From assembly GCA_003446665.1 (NCBI GenBank), contig DMCT01000037.1, positions 1-17,411 on the forward strand: a DNA stretch of 17,411 bases. The letters run 5' to 3'. Below are positions 5,340 to 13,677 of the stretch, piece by piece (position 1 is the stretch's first letter; each line of letters starts with the position of its first letter). The DNA is from Synergistaceae bacterium. GTDB lineage: Bacteria; Synergistota; Synergistia; Synergistales; Thermovirgaceae. Both the position numbers and the translations under genes were made by a program. The notes under the pieces are model-generated. The model searched no databases, was not told the DNA's origin, and saw nothing but the letters and a program-made list of their open reading frames with translations.

Positions 5340-7965
5340 AATTACCCGCAAGAAACGGGAAATTGGTGTTGAAATCGATGACCTGATCGGCCTTTGGTCT
5401 ATCAAGAGGGAATTGCGACGCATCGAAGCCATGCTGTGGCTCAATCGGCACCGGGAAAAAGAGGACATGGGACGATTGAAGCTCGAGTCTTTCCATTTTG
5501 CTTTTCGAGGCAATCCAGGTACCGGGAAAACCACCGTAGCGAGGCTTTTGGGCGAGATCTTCCACCGTTACGGGATCCTTCGTGTGGGTGATGTCGTCGA
5601 GGTGGACCGATCGAAACTGGTAGGGCCCACGCCCGGCGAGACGGAAGTCCGGGCAAGAAAGGCCCTCAAAAGCGCCCTAGACGGTGTCTTTTTCATCGAC
5701 GAAGCCTATACTCTTGCAGGCGACAGCCCTTCCGATCCCGGACTAAGAGCGCTGGAAGTCATACTGAAGGGAATGGAAGATTACCGGGATGCGCTGGTAG
5801 TCGTGTTTGCCGGGTATCCGGCGGAGATGGACAGGCTTTTTGACAAGGTTACCGGCCTTAAAAGCCGCGTGCCCTTTCACCTGGAGTTTGAGAACTACAC
5901 ACCGATCGAGCTTATCAGAATCGCCAATTTAATGGCTGCCAGGGAGGACCTGGAATTTTCCGATGAGGCTTCCCTGAAACTTCTTCGAATGATGGAAAAA
6001 CGGGTCAACCAACCTGATTTCAGCAATGCCCGGGAAATCCGGAACATTCTCGATCATGCCAAGACGAAGATGTCTTCCCGCCTTCAGTCGAGGTTGAAAG
6101 TGTCCCCATGGGATATGAAGACCATCACCGCCGTTGACATCGAAATTCCGATGGAACAAGAAGAGTCTCCGGAAGAAAAAATAGAGAAAAAGAAGAAGGA
6201 AATGTACGCCGACCCGACGGATCACAAAAAGCGTTATGCCCTTGCCTCTGAATACGCAGAGGCAGGACTCTGGTCCGATGCCGCAGGCCTGATGGAACCT
6301 CTGGCTGGAGGACTCGACGAAAAGGAGGCTGCCCTGTACGGCAAGGCGCTTTACATGACCGGAGAAAGGGACAAGGCCTGGCAGGTCTTCAAAAATCTCT
6401 CCCTTAACAGAGAAAGCGCTTTCTTCCAGGGACTTTCAGCCCTTTGGGCCGGAGAGACAGGACTAGCCGAAGACCTTTTGAACCAAGCGGCATCCATGGC
6501 ACCCGAAGCGGCCGAGATTCATTACGCCCTGGCTTTTGCTGCCTTCGAGTCTAAAAACTGGGGCAAGGCCACGGAACATATTATGGAGGGCCTGGGTAAG
6601 AAGGGAAGCACGATCCCTCCCTCGATCCTGAGAGACCTTCCCTTCGACAGGCTGGAAGTCCCCGAAAGCCGGCAAGCCTTGCGTGACATGGTTACCCGAT
6701 CCTGGGGGCAATATGCAGATACGCTTCTGGATTTCGGGAAGGCCCTTCTGGCATCGGGCGAAGAGGCCACGCTGCCCTTTGCGATGGATGTTCTCCGGCT
6801 GGTTCTGGCGGAGCGCCCGGATGACGCGAGAGCCCACAGGCTTTTGGCCGGATGCTGTGAAGCATCGGGAGATTTGGCCTCCGCCGCGGCCTCCTTGGAA
6901 ATAGCCCTCGAGATTGAACCCCGCAGAACCGGAGACTGGCAAAAGCTGGCGGAACTTTACGAACGCATTGATATGCACGACAAAGCCGAGTCTATTTATG
7001 AAGCGCTTGTCAACGAACCAACCGGATTCGGTCCCGTGACGCTTTCTTTGGCGGCGAAACAGGAGAAGGCGGGAGAATTGGAAGAGGCGGAAAAGCTTTA
7101 TGAAAAAGCCTGGGGACAGGAGCTTGACGAAAAAGAAAAGGCGTTTTGTGCAGAGCGGTTGGGAGTTTTGAAAGCTTCTTCCGGGCATCTGGATGCAGCG
7201 CTGCGATATCTGGAAGCTGCCGGAGACGCTGCTATATCCCCGGATGCAAGGTTCTGGCATGCCAGGGCCCTGATAGAAAAGGGGAGATGGTCCGAAGCGG
7301 AACCGTTTCTTCAGGAGCCGATTACTGGAAACGAGCTGGAGGACGCGGCCTTATATTGGAAAATAAGGGTATTTATCGCCACGAAAAACCTCTACCAGGC
7401 CAGAAGACACGCAGGGAACGACGGAGGAAATAACTGGCTGAAACTGGTAAAGGGCGTGGTTCGGGGACTATCGGGGGACAAGTCTGCAGCAGCTGTTCTA
7501 AAAGAGCTTGCTACTGCCGGGTTCGGACCGGACGGTTTGGGCCTTTTTGCGGTCGGCCTGGCCGGCATCGAGGAATGGGATTTGGTCGAAGCCAGCGCCA
7601 GGAAGGCTCGCAGAAGCGATCCGGGACCTTTCTTGTGGGAAAGGGCAGACAAGAGGATAGTCGAGGAAACGGCCTATCTGGGAGCAATAGCTACTGCAAG
7701 GCTGGGCAAGTGGACGGAAGCCCTGGAGGAGTTCCGCAAAGTTTACATATCGTTGCGGCATCCCGCGCCACTTTACGGCCAGGCGGTAAGTCTCGTAGCC
7801 CTCGGCGAGGTAGACCAGGCAAAAAGAATTTTCCTGCAGCTCAAATCGGCGGCGCCTGCATCGGCCAAAAAGCTCGAGGATCTGATACGAGACCATTCCG
7901 GTTTCAGGAGATTTTTGGCCGAAAAAGTCGACCCGGGGCTGCTTGAAACGTTTGTTTTCATATGA
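5317..7965 (+). CDS. AAA+ ATPase (CbbX/SpoVK type) fused to a long TPR region
   Basis: An 882-residue cytoplasmic protein of unknown target. The N-terminal 260 residues are an AAA+ module of the CbbX/SpoVK/EccA group: Walker [10 protein letters not shown] (65-73), Walker B FFIDEA (125-130), sensor-1 region VVFAGYP (162-168), arginine finger in GLKSR (Arg184) and sensor-2 FSNAREIRN (235-243). A charged linker (about 277-296) leads to roughly 570 residues of helical repeats with TPR character, clearest at about 480-665 and 785-845. EccA proteins carry TPRs before the ATPase; here the order is reversed. The pore loop LVGPTPGET (101-109) lacks the aromatic usual in the family. ATG 5317 abuts GGAG; ATG 5320 and GTG 5329 are alternatives. 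The repeats probably recruit a partner for the motor to remodel, which is an inference. Confidence 0.9.
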   Translation: MMTAVAIEITRKKREIGVEIDDLIGLWSIKRELRRIEAMLWLNRHREKEDMGRLKLESFHFAFRGNPGTGKTTVARLLGEIFHRYGILRVGDVVEVDRSKLVGPTPGETEVRARKALKSALDGVFFIDEAYTLAGDSPSDPGLRALEVILKGMEDYRDALVVVFAGYPAEMDRLFDKVTGLKSRVPFHLEFENYTPIELIRIANLMAAREDLEFSDEASLKLLRMMEKRVNQPDFSNAREIRNILDHAKTKMSSRLQSRLKVSPWDMKTITAVDIEIPMEQEESPEEKIEKKKKEMYADPTDHKKRYALASEYAEAGLWSDAAGLMEPLAGGLDEKEAALYGKALYMTGERDKAWQVFKNLSLNRESAFFQGLSALWAGETGLAEDLLNQAASMAPEAAEIHYALAFAAFESKNWGKATEHIMEGLGKKGSTIPPSILRDLPFDRLEVPESRQALRDMVTRSWGQYADTLLDFGKALLASGEEATLPFAMDVLRLVLAERPDDARAHRLLAGCCEASGDLASAAASLEIALEIEPRRTGDWQKLAELYERIDMHDKAESIYEALVNEPTGFGPVTLSLAAKQEKAGELEEAEKLYEKAWGQELDEKEKAFCAERLGVLKASSGHLDAALRYLEAAGDAAISPDARFWHARALIEKGRWSEAEPFLQEPITGNELEDAALYWKIRVFIATKNLYQARRHAGNDGGNNWLKLVKGVVRGLSGDKSAAAVLKELATAGFGPDGLGLFAVGLAGIEEWDLVEASARKARRSDPGPFLWERADKRIVEETAYLGAIATARLGKWTEALEEFRKVYISLRHPAPLYGQAVSLVALGEVDQAKRIFLQLKSAAPASAKKLEDLIRDHSGFRRFLAEKVDPGLLETFVFI

Positions 7966-8012
7966 GAGAGCTCGTCATTCCGTGATTGACCCAAAAAGAA
8001 GGAGGATTCGCA

Positions 8013-8585
8013 ATGGAAAGAGACAAGGCTCTGGAACTGCTCAAAAGGCATAATGCCGAAGAAGGTCATATAAGGCATGCCGTCGCCGTGGAAGCGACGA
8101 TGCGCCATTTTGCGAGGAAATTGGGAGAAGACGAGAAACTGTGGGGAATAACTGGTCTTTTGCACGACATCGATTGGGAAAAGACACAGGAGACACCCGA
8201 GCGCCATACCCATGTAGGGGCGCAAATCCTGGAAGAAGAGGGCTATCCGCCCCAGGTGGTAAGGGCGGTTTTATCTCATGGTTGGGGAATATGCAGTGAC
8301 GTAAAACCCGAATCGGACATGGAAAAGTACCTTTTCGCCGTCGATGAGCTGACGGGCTTCGTAACCGCTGTAGCCCTGGTTCGCCCGGGGAAATCGCTAC
8401 AGGATCTCAAGGTCAAATCTGTCAGAAAAAAATGGAAAGACAAGGCCTTCGCCCGTGGTGTCGACAGGGACGTCATCCAAAGGGGGGCGGAGCTTCTCGG
8501 CCAGCCTCTGGAAGATCTAATAGAGGAGGTAATCGAAGCCCTTAAACCGGTAGAAAAAGAAATAGGACTGGGAGAGGACGACTGA
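8013..8585 (+). CDS. HD-domain phosphohydrolase
   Basis: A predicted metal-dependent phosphohydrolase of the HD superfamily, substrate unknown. The 190-residue protein shows His22 in HAVAVE, His51-Asp52 (the HD pair, in GLLHDIDWE), a His65/His67 block, His89 in LSHGWG and Asp111 in FAVDELTG, the ordered metal ligands of this fold. It is about the length of the single-domain HDIG-type proteins, and no response-regulator or GGDEF-type partner domain is attached. ATG 8013 has AAGGAGGA upstream; a TTG at 7986 is in frame but poorly placed. It begins 47 bases after the AAA+ gene and closes the plus-strand string. A nucleotide substrate would fit the dCMP deaminase upstream, but that is a guess. 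Confidence 0.9.
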   Translation: MERDKALELLKRHNAEEGHIRHAVAVEATMRHFARKLGEDEKLWGITGLLHDIDWEKTQETPERHTHVGAQILEEEGYPPQVVRAVLSHGWGICSDVKPESDMEKYLFAVDELTGFVTAVALVRPGKSLQDLKVKSVRKKWKDKAFARGVDRDVIQRGAELLGQPLEDLIEEVIEALKPVEKEIGLGEDD

Positions 8586-8620
8586 TTCGCCAGATTCATT
8601 AAGACGACGCGACGCTTCTG

Positions 8621-9091
8621 CTACTCCAGGGGCGCCGCGTCCAGTAATTTCCACCGGATTCCACCAGGTCCGGTAATTTCGTATGACAGCAGCATGTACC
8701 CACCTATATGCCCGTCCTCTATGTAGGCCATGCACCATGAAGGTCCCAAAAACCAGATGTCGCTTTTGCCCGGAATTCTCATGGTCCCTCCGACAACGCC
8801 TTCCCACGGCAAAAGGTCTTTTCGCGAAAGCAGATCCTCCAGGGCTTCCTCGCGGGGATCCCCTGTGGAAATGGAGGCCCTTTCGCTCCAGTCCGGTCCC
8901 GGTACTGCGGCATCCTGAAGGTTTTGGACCTTTTTCTCAAGAATTTTCTCGCGCAAGGCGTATTCGTCTATTATTCCTTGAAGGGAGCGGATTTCGGAAA
9001 GACTCCTGAAATTGAAAAAGAGACTTGTGGCAAGTCCCAGTGCGAGTATCAAGAGCAGGACCGAATTTGCAAAAGCGCGTCTTACGGCCAT
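8621..9091 (-). CDS. Hypothetical membrane-anchored coiled-coil protein
   Basis: Not recognised. The 156-residue protein starts with a positive stretch and one hydrophobic segment (about 8-28, rich in Leu and Ala), then a short heptad-like helix (about 30-62, LQGIIDEYALREKILEKKV), then a soluble domain (about 70-156) containing several Trp and Gly. It is probably a single-pass inner-membrane protein with the C-terminal domain outside the cytoplasm, by the positive-inside rule. The start at 9091 is preferred because GGAGGG (9100-9105) lies 8 bases upstream; ATG 9097 and GTG 9100 crowd that site. It is divergent from the response regulator across 9092-9340, so it may be controlled by that system. 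No catalytic motif is apparent. Confidence 0.8.
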   Translation of the reverse strand: MAVRRAFANSVLLLILALGLATSLFFNFRSLSEIRSLQGIIDEYALREKILEKKVQNLQDAAVPGPDWSERASISTGDPREEALEDLLSRKDLLPWEGVVGGTMRIPGKSDIWFLGPSWCMAYIEDGHIGGYMLLSYEITGPGGIRWKLLDAAPLE

Positions 9092-9115
9092 TGTCATCAC
9101 CCTCCGGCATGTTGA

Positions 9116-9139
9116 AACAGTTCACTTTGTGGTACTGTT
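9116..9139. promoter_or_regulatory. Inverted repeat in the divergent region of the two-component system
   Basis: AACAGT (9116-9121) and ACTGTT (9134-9139) are exact reverse complements separated by 12 bases, 25 bases upstream of the small membrane protein start. NarL/LuxR-type regulators bind such spaced repeats, and the response regulator gene is the divergent neighbour. No clean promoter pair could be fixed here. The nearby palindrome 9230-9244 (cctcccc-g-ggggagg) is a second candidate site. Regulation is an inference. Confidence 0.25.
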
Positions 9140-9229
9140 CCTTTTGTGAGTACTTACGTCAGTTTAGCACTATGGGTAGGTTTTCGGGATAAATGAAGTT
9201 TAAGAGGCACAAAAAGGCCGACCTTTTCG

Positions 9230-9244
9230 CCTCCCCGGGGGAGG
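9230..9244. repeat. GC-rich palindrome in the divergent control region
   Basis: Seven-base arms cctcccc and ggggagg are perfect reverse complements around a single central base, 97 bases before the response regulator start. The loop is too small for a normal RNA hairpin, so a protein-binding site is more likely than a terminator. It has no T run after it. Confidence 0.3.
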
Positions 9245-9290
9245 GAATCCGTAAACGGGCGGATACGCTGTTTACCAGGAACAGGAGACA

Positions 9291-9347
9291 ATGACAACCA
9301 CAGGGAAAACCCCTTTTTACAAAAGAAGGGAAGTGTTTTCATGGTGA
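9291..9347 (+). CDS. Possible 18-residue leader peptide overlapping the response regulator start
   Basis: An ATG at 9291, preceded by AGGAG, opens an 18-codon frame that ends with TGA at 9345-9347, just inside the response regulator, whose ATG is at 9341. The overlap of a short frame with a downstream start is a common arrangement for translational coupling. The peptide is basic and aromatic, with no run of any one amino acid to suggest classical attenuation. It may be chance; no conservation can be checked here. Confidence 0.3.
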   Translation: MTTTGKTPFYKRREVFSW

Positions 9348-9976
9348 TACGGATAGTTTTGGCCGACGACCATCCTCTTACGCGCGTCGGCATCAGGGAT
9401 TACCTGCTCAAAGAGGAGGAATTCGAGCTCGTTGGCGAGGCCTCCGACGGGATAGAAGCCGGGAGGCTCATAGAGAACAAAAAACCCGACATCGCGCTTC
9501 TTGACATCAGGATGCCCGGTGAAAGCGGTGTTTCTTTGGCCCGGAAAGTCCGGGAGTTGTCACCTTCCACGGCTGTCATCATGCTCACCTCCTACGATGC
9601 CCAGCAGTACGTCCTCTCTTCCCTTAAGGCGGGGGCGAAGGGGTTTGTGCTTAAAACGGCGACGCCGGAGGACTTGGCCAGGGCGATTCGCATTGTCGCA
9701 TCGGGCGGGTTGTATCTTGATTCCGAGGTTTCGCAGGCTATGGAAGGCCCCGGATTTTCGCCGGAAAACCTGTCCTCAAGGGAACGAGAGGTCCTGTTAG
9801 AGGCGGCAAGAGGCCTTTCAAGCAAGGAGATCGCAGGTAAGCTTTATATCAGTGAGAGGACCGTGCAAACTCACCTCGGATCCATTTACGACAAGCTCGG
9901 GGCCAAGAACAAGACGGAAGCCATGCTTTTGGCACTTAAATACGGGGTGGTTTCGCTGGAGGAGTTGCTTGAATGA
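9341..9976 (+). CDS. Two-component response regulator, NarL/FixJ (LuxR) family
   Basis: A cytoplasmic DNA-binding regulator that is phosphorylated by the adjacent kinase. The 211-residue protein has a receiver domain (1-120) with the acidic pair Asp9/Asp10, phosphoacceptor Asp55, Thr83 and Lys105, and a C-terminal LuxR-type helix-turn-helix (about 143-200) with LSSREREVLLEAARGLSSKE and the recognition helix SERTVQTHLGSIYDKLG. All residues needed for phosphorylation are present. The start ATG 9341 uses an AAGGGAAG site. The stop overlaps the kinase start (ATGA), so the pair is co-translated. Likely targets include its own region and the divergent membrane protein. Confidence 0.95.
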   Translation: MVIRIVLADDHPLTRVGIRDYLLKEEEFELVGEASDGIEAGRLIENKKPDIALLDIRMPGESGVSLARKVRELSPSTAVIMLTSYDAQQYVLSSLKAGAKGFVLKTATPEDLARAIRIVASGGLYLDSEVSQAMEGPGFSPENLSSREREVLLEAARGLSSKEIAGKLYISERTVQTHLGSIYDKLGAKNKTEAMLLALKYGVVSLEELLE

Positions 9977-11334
9977 GGCGACATCTTCTGATCCTTTTGA
10001 CGGTGGCGATCCTCCTTCCGTCGTTCGCTGCTTTGGTGATAGCCGCCGCAGGGGTGATTGAGCATCAGAAGGCTATGGAAGTGGTGGCTCAGTCTTACGT
10101 CAAGGACCTGGCACAAAATTTTGCCGACAGGATCGAAGCGGGCTGGGAGACCAGGATGGGTTTTTCGAGAATGGAACGTATGATGAGGTTCAACAGGATG
10201 AGCTTCGGTCTTTCCATACCCGGCTGGGTGGCAGTTGTGGATTCAAACGGTCGCTTGCTGTTTTCCACGTCGGGAACCGATATCCTGACCACGCTCTGGC
10301 AGCAGGAAATTCCCATTGGATCGGCAGTTGACGTCAAAAGTTCTGGGGGAGAGCGCTTTACCCTCGCAGCATACCCGGCCGGTGAGACGGGCTGGTTCGT
10401 CATAGCCGCGGTTTCGTGGAATGAGCTTTTGGGGCCGATGCTGTCTTTCAACCGTTGGCCCCTCTATGTAGGTCTGACAGGCCTTTTGGGGCTTCTTTCG
10501 GTATACGCCCTCTGGCGTTGGCTTGTTTCTCCCCTGCGCGTCCTGGAGGCGGAAGTTTCCGTACTTAAGTGGGGTAAGGAAGTGCCGGTTCGTGATGACA
10601 ACCAGGCGGTCTTCGAGATTCGAAGATTGCGTCAGGTCCTGTACCAGTTGGCTCTTTCTGCGGTGGAACGCGCAAATCTAATGAAACGATATGTCAGCGA
10701 TATTGTAAAGGTGCAGGAAGAGGAAAGGTCAAAGCTGGCTCGCGAAATTCACGATGGCCCGCTCCAGGATGTTACTGCCCTGATTCAGCAGCTTCGCCTG
10801 GCCAAGTCCGAGCTGAATCGTGAAGAATCGGCCGACAGGCTCCATCTTGCGGAAGAAGGTGCAATTAACGTGGTCCGGGAGCTTCGTTCCCTTTGCGACG
10901 AGCTTTCACCGCCCTGGCTTGATTTGGGCCTTGCCCAGGCCCTCCAGGAATTGGCCGACAGGTTCTCGAGGTACCTTGACATTTCCGTGAGCGTAGAAGT
11001 GGATGGGGAAATTCCCCTGTCTCGTGAGGAAACCCTCGCGTTTTTCAGGGTTGTCCAGGAAGCGGTTCACAACTCGGCGAGGCACGGGAACGCGGATTCT
11101 GTGGTAATAAGGTTTTTCGAGGAAGACGGGAAGGCCGTGCTCGAAATCGTCGACGACGGAAAGGGCTTCGATGTAAAGATGGACGTGGAATCCCTGCGCG
11201 TCAGCGGACACCGCGGACTCGCCAACATGAACGAGCGTATGAGCCTCATAGGCGGGAAGCTTGAAATAAAATCCGCTCCAGGGGAAGGCGCTACTGTCAG
11301 ATGTTCCGTGCCGATCACTTCCGCTTCTGCCTGA
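9973..11334 (+). CDS. Sensor histidine kinase, NarX/DesK-type (HisKA_3)
   Basis: An inner-membrane kinase that pairs with the upstream response regulator. The 453-residue protein has a transmembrane segment (about 5-28), an extracytoplasmic sensor region (about 30-160) with a PAS/Cache-like stretch (WVAVVDSNGRLLFS, 85-98), a second transmembrane segment (about 163-184), a linker, the HisKA_3 dimerisation domain with phosphoacceptor His260 in REIHDGPLQD, and a catalytic ATPase domain with Asn367 in EAVHNSARHG, DDGKGFD (394-400) and HRGLANMNER (413-422). All kinase boxes are intact. It overlaps the regulator stop by four bases (ATGA). The gene's last 20 bases are overlapped by the convergent UPF0316 gene. 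The signal sensed is not deducible. Confidence 0.94.
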   Translation: MRRHLLILLTVAILLPSFAALVIAAAGVIEHQKAMEVVAQSYVKDLAQNFADRIEAGWETRMGFSRMERMMRFNRMSFGLSIPGWVAVVDSNGRLLFSTSGTDILTTLWQQEIPIGSAVDVKSSGGERFTLAAYPAGETGWFVIAAVSWNELLGPMLSFNRWPLYVGLTGLLGLLSVYALWRWLVSPLRVLEAEVSVLKWGKEVPVRDDNQAVFEIRRLRQVLYQLALSAVERANLMKRYVSDIVKVQEEERSKLAREIHDGPLQDVTALIQQLRLAKSELNREESADRLHLAEEGAINVVRELRSLCDELSPPWLDLGLAQALQELADRFSRYLDISVSVEVDGEIPLSREETLAFFRVVQEAVHNSARHGNADSVVIRFFEEDGKAVLEIVDDGKGFDVKMDVESLRVSGHRGLANMNERMSLIGGKLEIKSAPGEGATVRCSVPITSASA

Positions 11335-11830
11335 AGTGGCCGCCCCAAACACCCCTTACGTCGGAGACGAAAACGAAACCCGTGCTTCCTATCATGTTTG
11401 AGATATGAGGGATTTCGGAGCGTTGGCACAGTATTTTGAGTATTAGCCTGTTGCCCGCTTTCCCCTCTCCATGGATTACGGTGGTTCCGAAGCCTTCTGA
11501 CCTCAGGTCCTCTACCAGAATGAGGGAGGACTCGGTTTCCGGAGCAATCACTTCGACCAGGACATAGGCGCTCATGAGCTTTGACTCGAGGAACATGCCA
11601 AGATAGTTTCCCGCCGCGAATCCCCCGGCATATGCAACTATCTGCATGGGAGACGTTATCCCGTTTTGTAACACATACCCCAGGGCAACAAGATAAATGC
11701 CCGATTCGAAGAATGCCGTGAAAGCGGCCTGGGCTTTTTTGCCCTTTACCAGAAGAAGTATCCGGAACGTCCCAAGAGAGACATCCAGAAGGCGCGAGCA
11801 GAATATGAGTAAAAGTCCGATCAGGTCCAT
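11315..11830 (-). CDS. UPF0316 membrane protein (DUF5698/DUF2179)
   Basis: A conserved inner-membrane protein of unknown function, related to Bacillus YebE-type UPF0316 proteins. The 171-residue product has about three hydrophobic helices in the first 85 residues (LLIFCSRLLDVSLGTFRILLL, FESGIYLVALGYVL, IVAYAGGFAAGNYLGMFLE), followed by a soluble DUF2179 domain (about 90-170) with the pattern of a ligand-binding or oligomerisation beta-alpha unit. The start at 11830 has a GGAGGAG site 5 bases upstream. Its stop lies 20 bases inside the 3' end of the histidine kinase on the other strand. Upstream it is divergent from the nuclease gene. No charged transport motif identifies a substrate. Confidence 0.88.
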   Translation of the reverse strand: MDLIGLLLIFCSRLLDVSLGTFRILLLVKGKKAQAAFTAFFESGIYLVALGYVLQNGITSPMQIVAYAGGFAAGNYLGMFLESKLMSAYVLVEVIAPETESSLILVEDLRSEGFGTTVIHGEGKAGNRLILKILCQRSEIPHISNMIGSTGFVFVSDVRGVWGGHFRQKRK

Positions 11831-11890
11831 GGATTCTCCTCCGTGCCCCGTGTCGTGTGTTTTTTGTGGACGGAACACCCGTAACATCTT

Positions 11891-11900
11891 AGTATAAAAT
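11891..11900. promoter_or_regulatory. Overlapping -10 elements for divergent genes
   Basis: The sequence agtataaaat holds TATAAA at 11893-11898 on the plus strand and TATACT (11896-11891) on the minus strand. It lies 61 bases from the UPF0316 start and 92 bases from the nuclease start. Neither has a strong -35: the plus strand has only ttgtgg at 11864-11869, which is 23 bases away. A second -35-like TTGACA occurs at 11909-11914. This is a plausible but weak bidirectional promoter region. Confidence 0.35.
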
Positions 11901-11970
11901 GAATGAGTTTGACAGACCGAAGAAAAGAGAAAGAGATTGGACAAGAAATTCGTCCGGTGAAGGGAGGGAG

Positions 11971-11984
11971 CCCCTTGAAAGGGG
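11971..11984 (+). other. Short hairpin over the ribosome site of the nuclease gene
   Basis: CCCC (11971-11974) can pair with GGGG (11981-11984) around ttgaaa, and the second arm is the likely ribosome site of the gene starting at 11992. Pairing would mask it. The stem is only four bases, so an effect on translation is speculative. Confidence 0.2.
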
Positions 11985-11991
11985 CGAAATC

Positions 11992-13605
11992 ATGAGAATA
12001 CGCGTTCTTGGTGCTGCCGGAGAGGTGACCGGGTCCAACTATCTTCTAGATGTCGGAGGGAAAAAGGTCCTGGTGGACTGCGGGCTTTACCAGGGTGGCG
12101 AAGAGGGAAAAAACAGGGAGCCCCTGGAATTCGAACCCTCCGAGCTTGCTGCCGTAATTCTTACCCATGCGCACCTGGACCATACGGGACGGGTTCCCCT
12201 TCTCGTGAAGGAAGGATTCAGTGGACCTGTTTTTGGTACCAGACCGACATTGGAACTCTCGGAGGTACTCTGGGAAGACGCGGCGCGTCTGCAAAAAGAA
12301 GATGCCGAGTGGAAAACCAGGAAGAATCAACGCAAGGGGCTGCCTCCGGTGGAGCCTCTTTTTACCACAGAGGACGCCAGGCAGGCTCTGGAGCAATTAA
12401 GGTCGGCCAGTTATGACGACGTGATCGACATAACCGATGGGGTCAAGGTCAGATTCAGGGATGCCGGGCACATCTTGGGCAGCGCCAACCTGGAACTGTG
12501 GCTTGCCGAAGGTGACGAGGAGGTCAAAATCGTTTTTTCCGGCGACCTGGGACCGCAGAAAACCGTTTTGGAACGCAATCCTTCCTTCATCGAAGAGGCT
12601 GATTACGTGGTCATCGAGTCCACCTACGGCAACCGGGAGCACAAGACCAACGAAGAAAGCCGGGAAGAATTCCGGCAGACGATGCGGACAATGCTTAAAG
12701 ATCACGGCAAGGTACTTGTTCCCACCTTCGTCGTGGACAGGGCCCAAAGGGTACTGTACGAATTGACGCTCATGCAGCTTGAAGGCATACTTCCCGATAA
12801 CGTCCCAATTTATTTCGATTCGCCGATGGGGATGAAAGCCACCGCAATTTACAATGAACACGTTGCCCTTCTTTCGAGCGAAATCCAGGATCAGATACGA
12901 AACGGCACGGACCCCTTTTCGCCGAAACAATTGCGTATAGTCGAAAGCGTGGAAGAATCAAAGGCGATAAACTCCGTACGGCATGCCATAGTCCTCGCCG
13001 GGAGCGGGATGTGTACCGGAGGACGGATCGTCCACCACCTGAAAAACAACCTGTACAAGGAAGACACCCATGTCGTTTTCGTGGGGTATCAGGCCCGGGG
13101 AACCTTGGGACGCAGGATAGTAGAAGGTGCCAAAACCGTCAGGGTGGCGGGTGAGGAAGTGGCAGTCAATGCCAAAATTCACACAATCAACGGGTTTTCC
13201 GCCCACGCTGACCGCAGGGACCTTTTGGCATGGGCACGTAATTTCAGGACGGAACCTACCTTCTTCGTCACTCACGGTGAGGAGGAGGCAGCCGTGGCTC
13301 TTGCCAGTAATCTGGAAGAAGAAGGTTTTAAAGCCGTAATACCCACACTGGGGCAGGAATTTGAGCTTAAGCCGAGCCGGGAGGCCGTTGCCGCCGGTTC
13401 AGCCCGTGCGTTCAAAGGTTTTAAAACGAGCAAGCCGGAAGCTGACGCGCTGCTTTCGGAAATAGAAGCCGTTACTTCAATTCTTAGAGGCAAGAAGGGG
13501 ATAGACCGCAGGGAATACATTAACCTGCTGTCATCAGCTCGTACCCTCCTGGAAACCGTCAGGGACAAGATAGAGGAGACCGGCGGCGGAGAAACTGTTT
13601 TATAG
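11992..13605 (+). CDS. Metallo-beta-lactamase-fold RNA exonuclease/endonuclease (beta-CASP family)
   Basis: A predicted zinc-dependent ribonuclease of the YSH1/CPSF73-like beta-CASP group, probably in RNA processing. The 537-residue protein has the metal motif HAHLDH (59-64), His160 in GHILGSA, Asp185 in SGDLG, the ESTYGN segment (209-214), GSGMCTGGR (337-345), GFSAHAD with His405, and the final His428 in THGEEE. It lacks a KH domain, and about 70 residues (467-537) extend past the core. The start at 11992 is chosen because the protein then begins with the family's MRIRVLGAAGEVTGSNYLL; an in-frame ATG at 11899 would add 31 charged residues and lie on the promoter region. The ribosome site is AAGGGG. 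All zinc ligands are intact. Confidence 0.93.
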   Translation: MRIRVLGAAGEVTGSNYLLDVGGKKVLVDCGLYQGGEEGKNREPLEFEPSELAAVILTHAHLDHTGRVPLLVKEGFSGPVFGTRPTLELSEVLWEDAARLQKEDAEWKTRKNQRKGLPPVEPLFTTEDARQALEQLRSASYDDVIDITDGVKVRFRDAGHILGSANLELWLAEGDEEVKIVFSGDLGPQKTVLERNPSFIEEADYVVIESTYGNREHKTNEESREEFRQTMRTMLKDHGKVLVPTFVVDRAQRVLYELTLMQLEGILPDNVPIYFDSPMGMKATAIYNEHVALLSSEIQDQIRNGTDPFSPKQLRIVESVEESKAINSVRHAIVLAGSGMCTGGRIVHHLKNNLYKEDTHVVFVGYQARGTLGRRIVEGAKTVRVAGEEVAVNAKIHTINGFSAHADRRDLLAWARNFRTEPTFFVTHGEEEAAVALASNLEEEGFKAVIPTLGQEFELKPSREAVAAGSARAFKGFKTSKPEADALLSEIEAVTSILRGKKGIDRREYINLLSSARTLLETVRDKIEETGGGETVL

Positions 13606-13677
13606 TGAACCCAAAGTGGTATTCGAGAGCATTATAGGCGTGGGAGCGTAAATCGCCTCATTAGGAGGTCTGGCTAT

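Noticed and set aside
6463..7260. A 265-codon open frame on the minus strand.
   Set aside because: It lies wholly inside the TPR region of the AAA+ gene, has no ribosome site, and its protein is low-complexity with no domain; it is a shadow of codon bias.
12397..12930. A 177-codon open frame on the minus strand.
   Set aside because: It is antisense to the conserved core of the beta-CASP nuclease, whose catalytic motifs are clear in the other strand.
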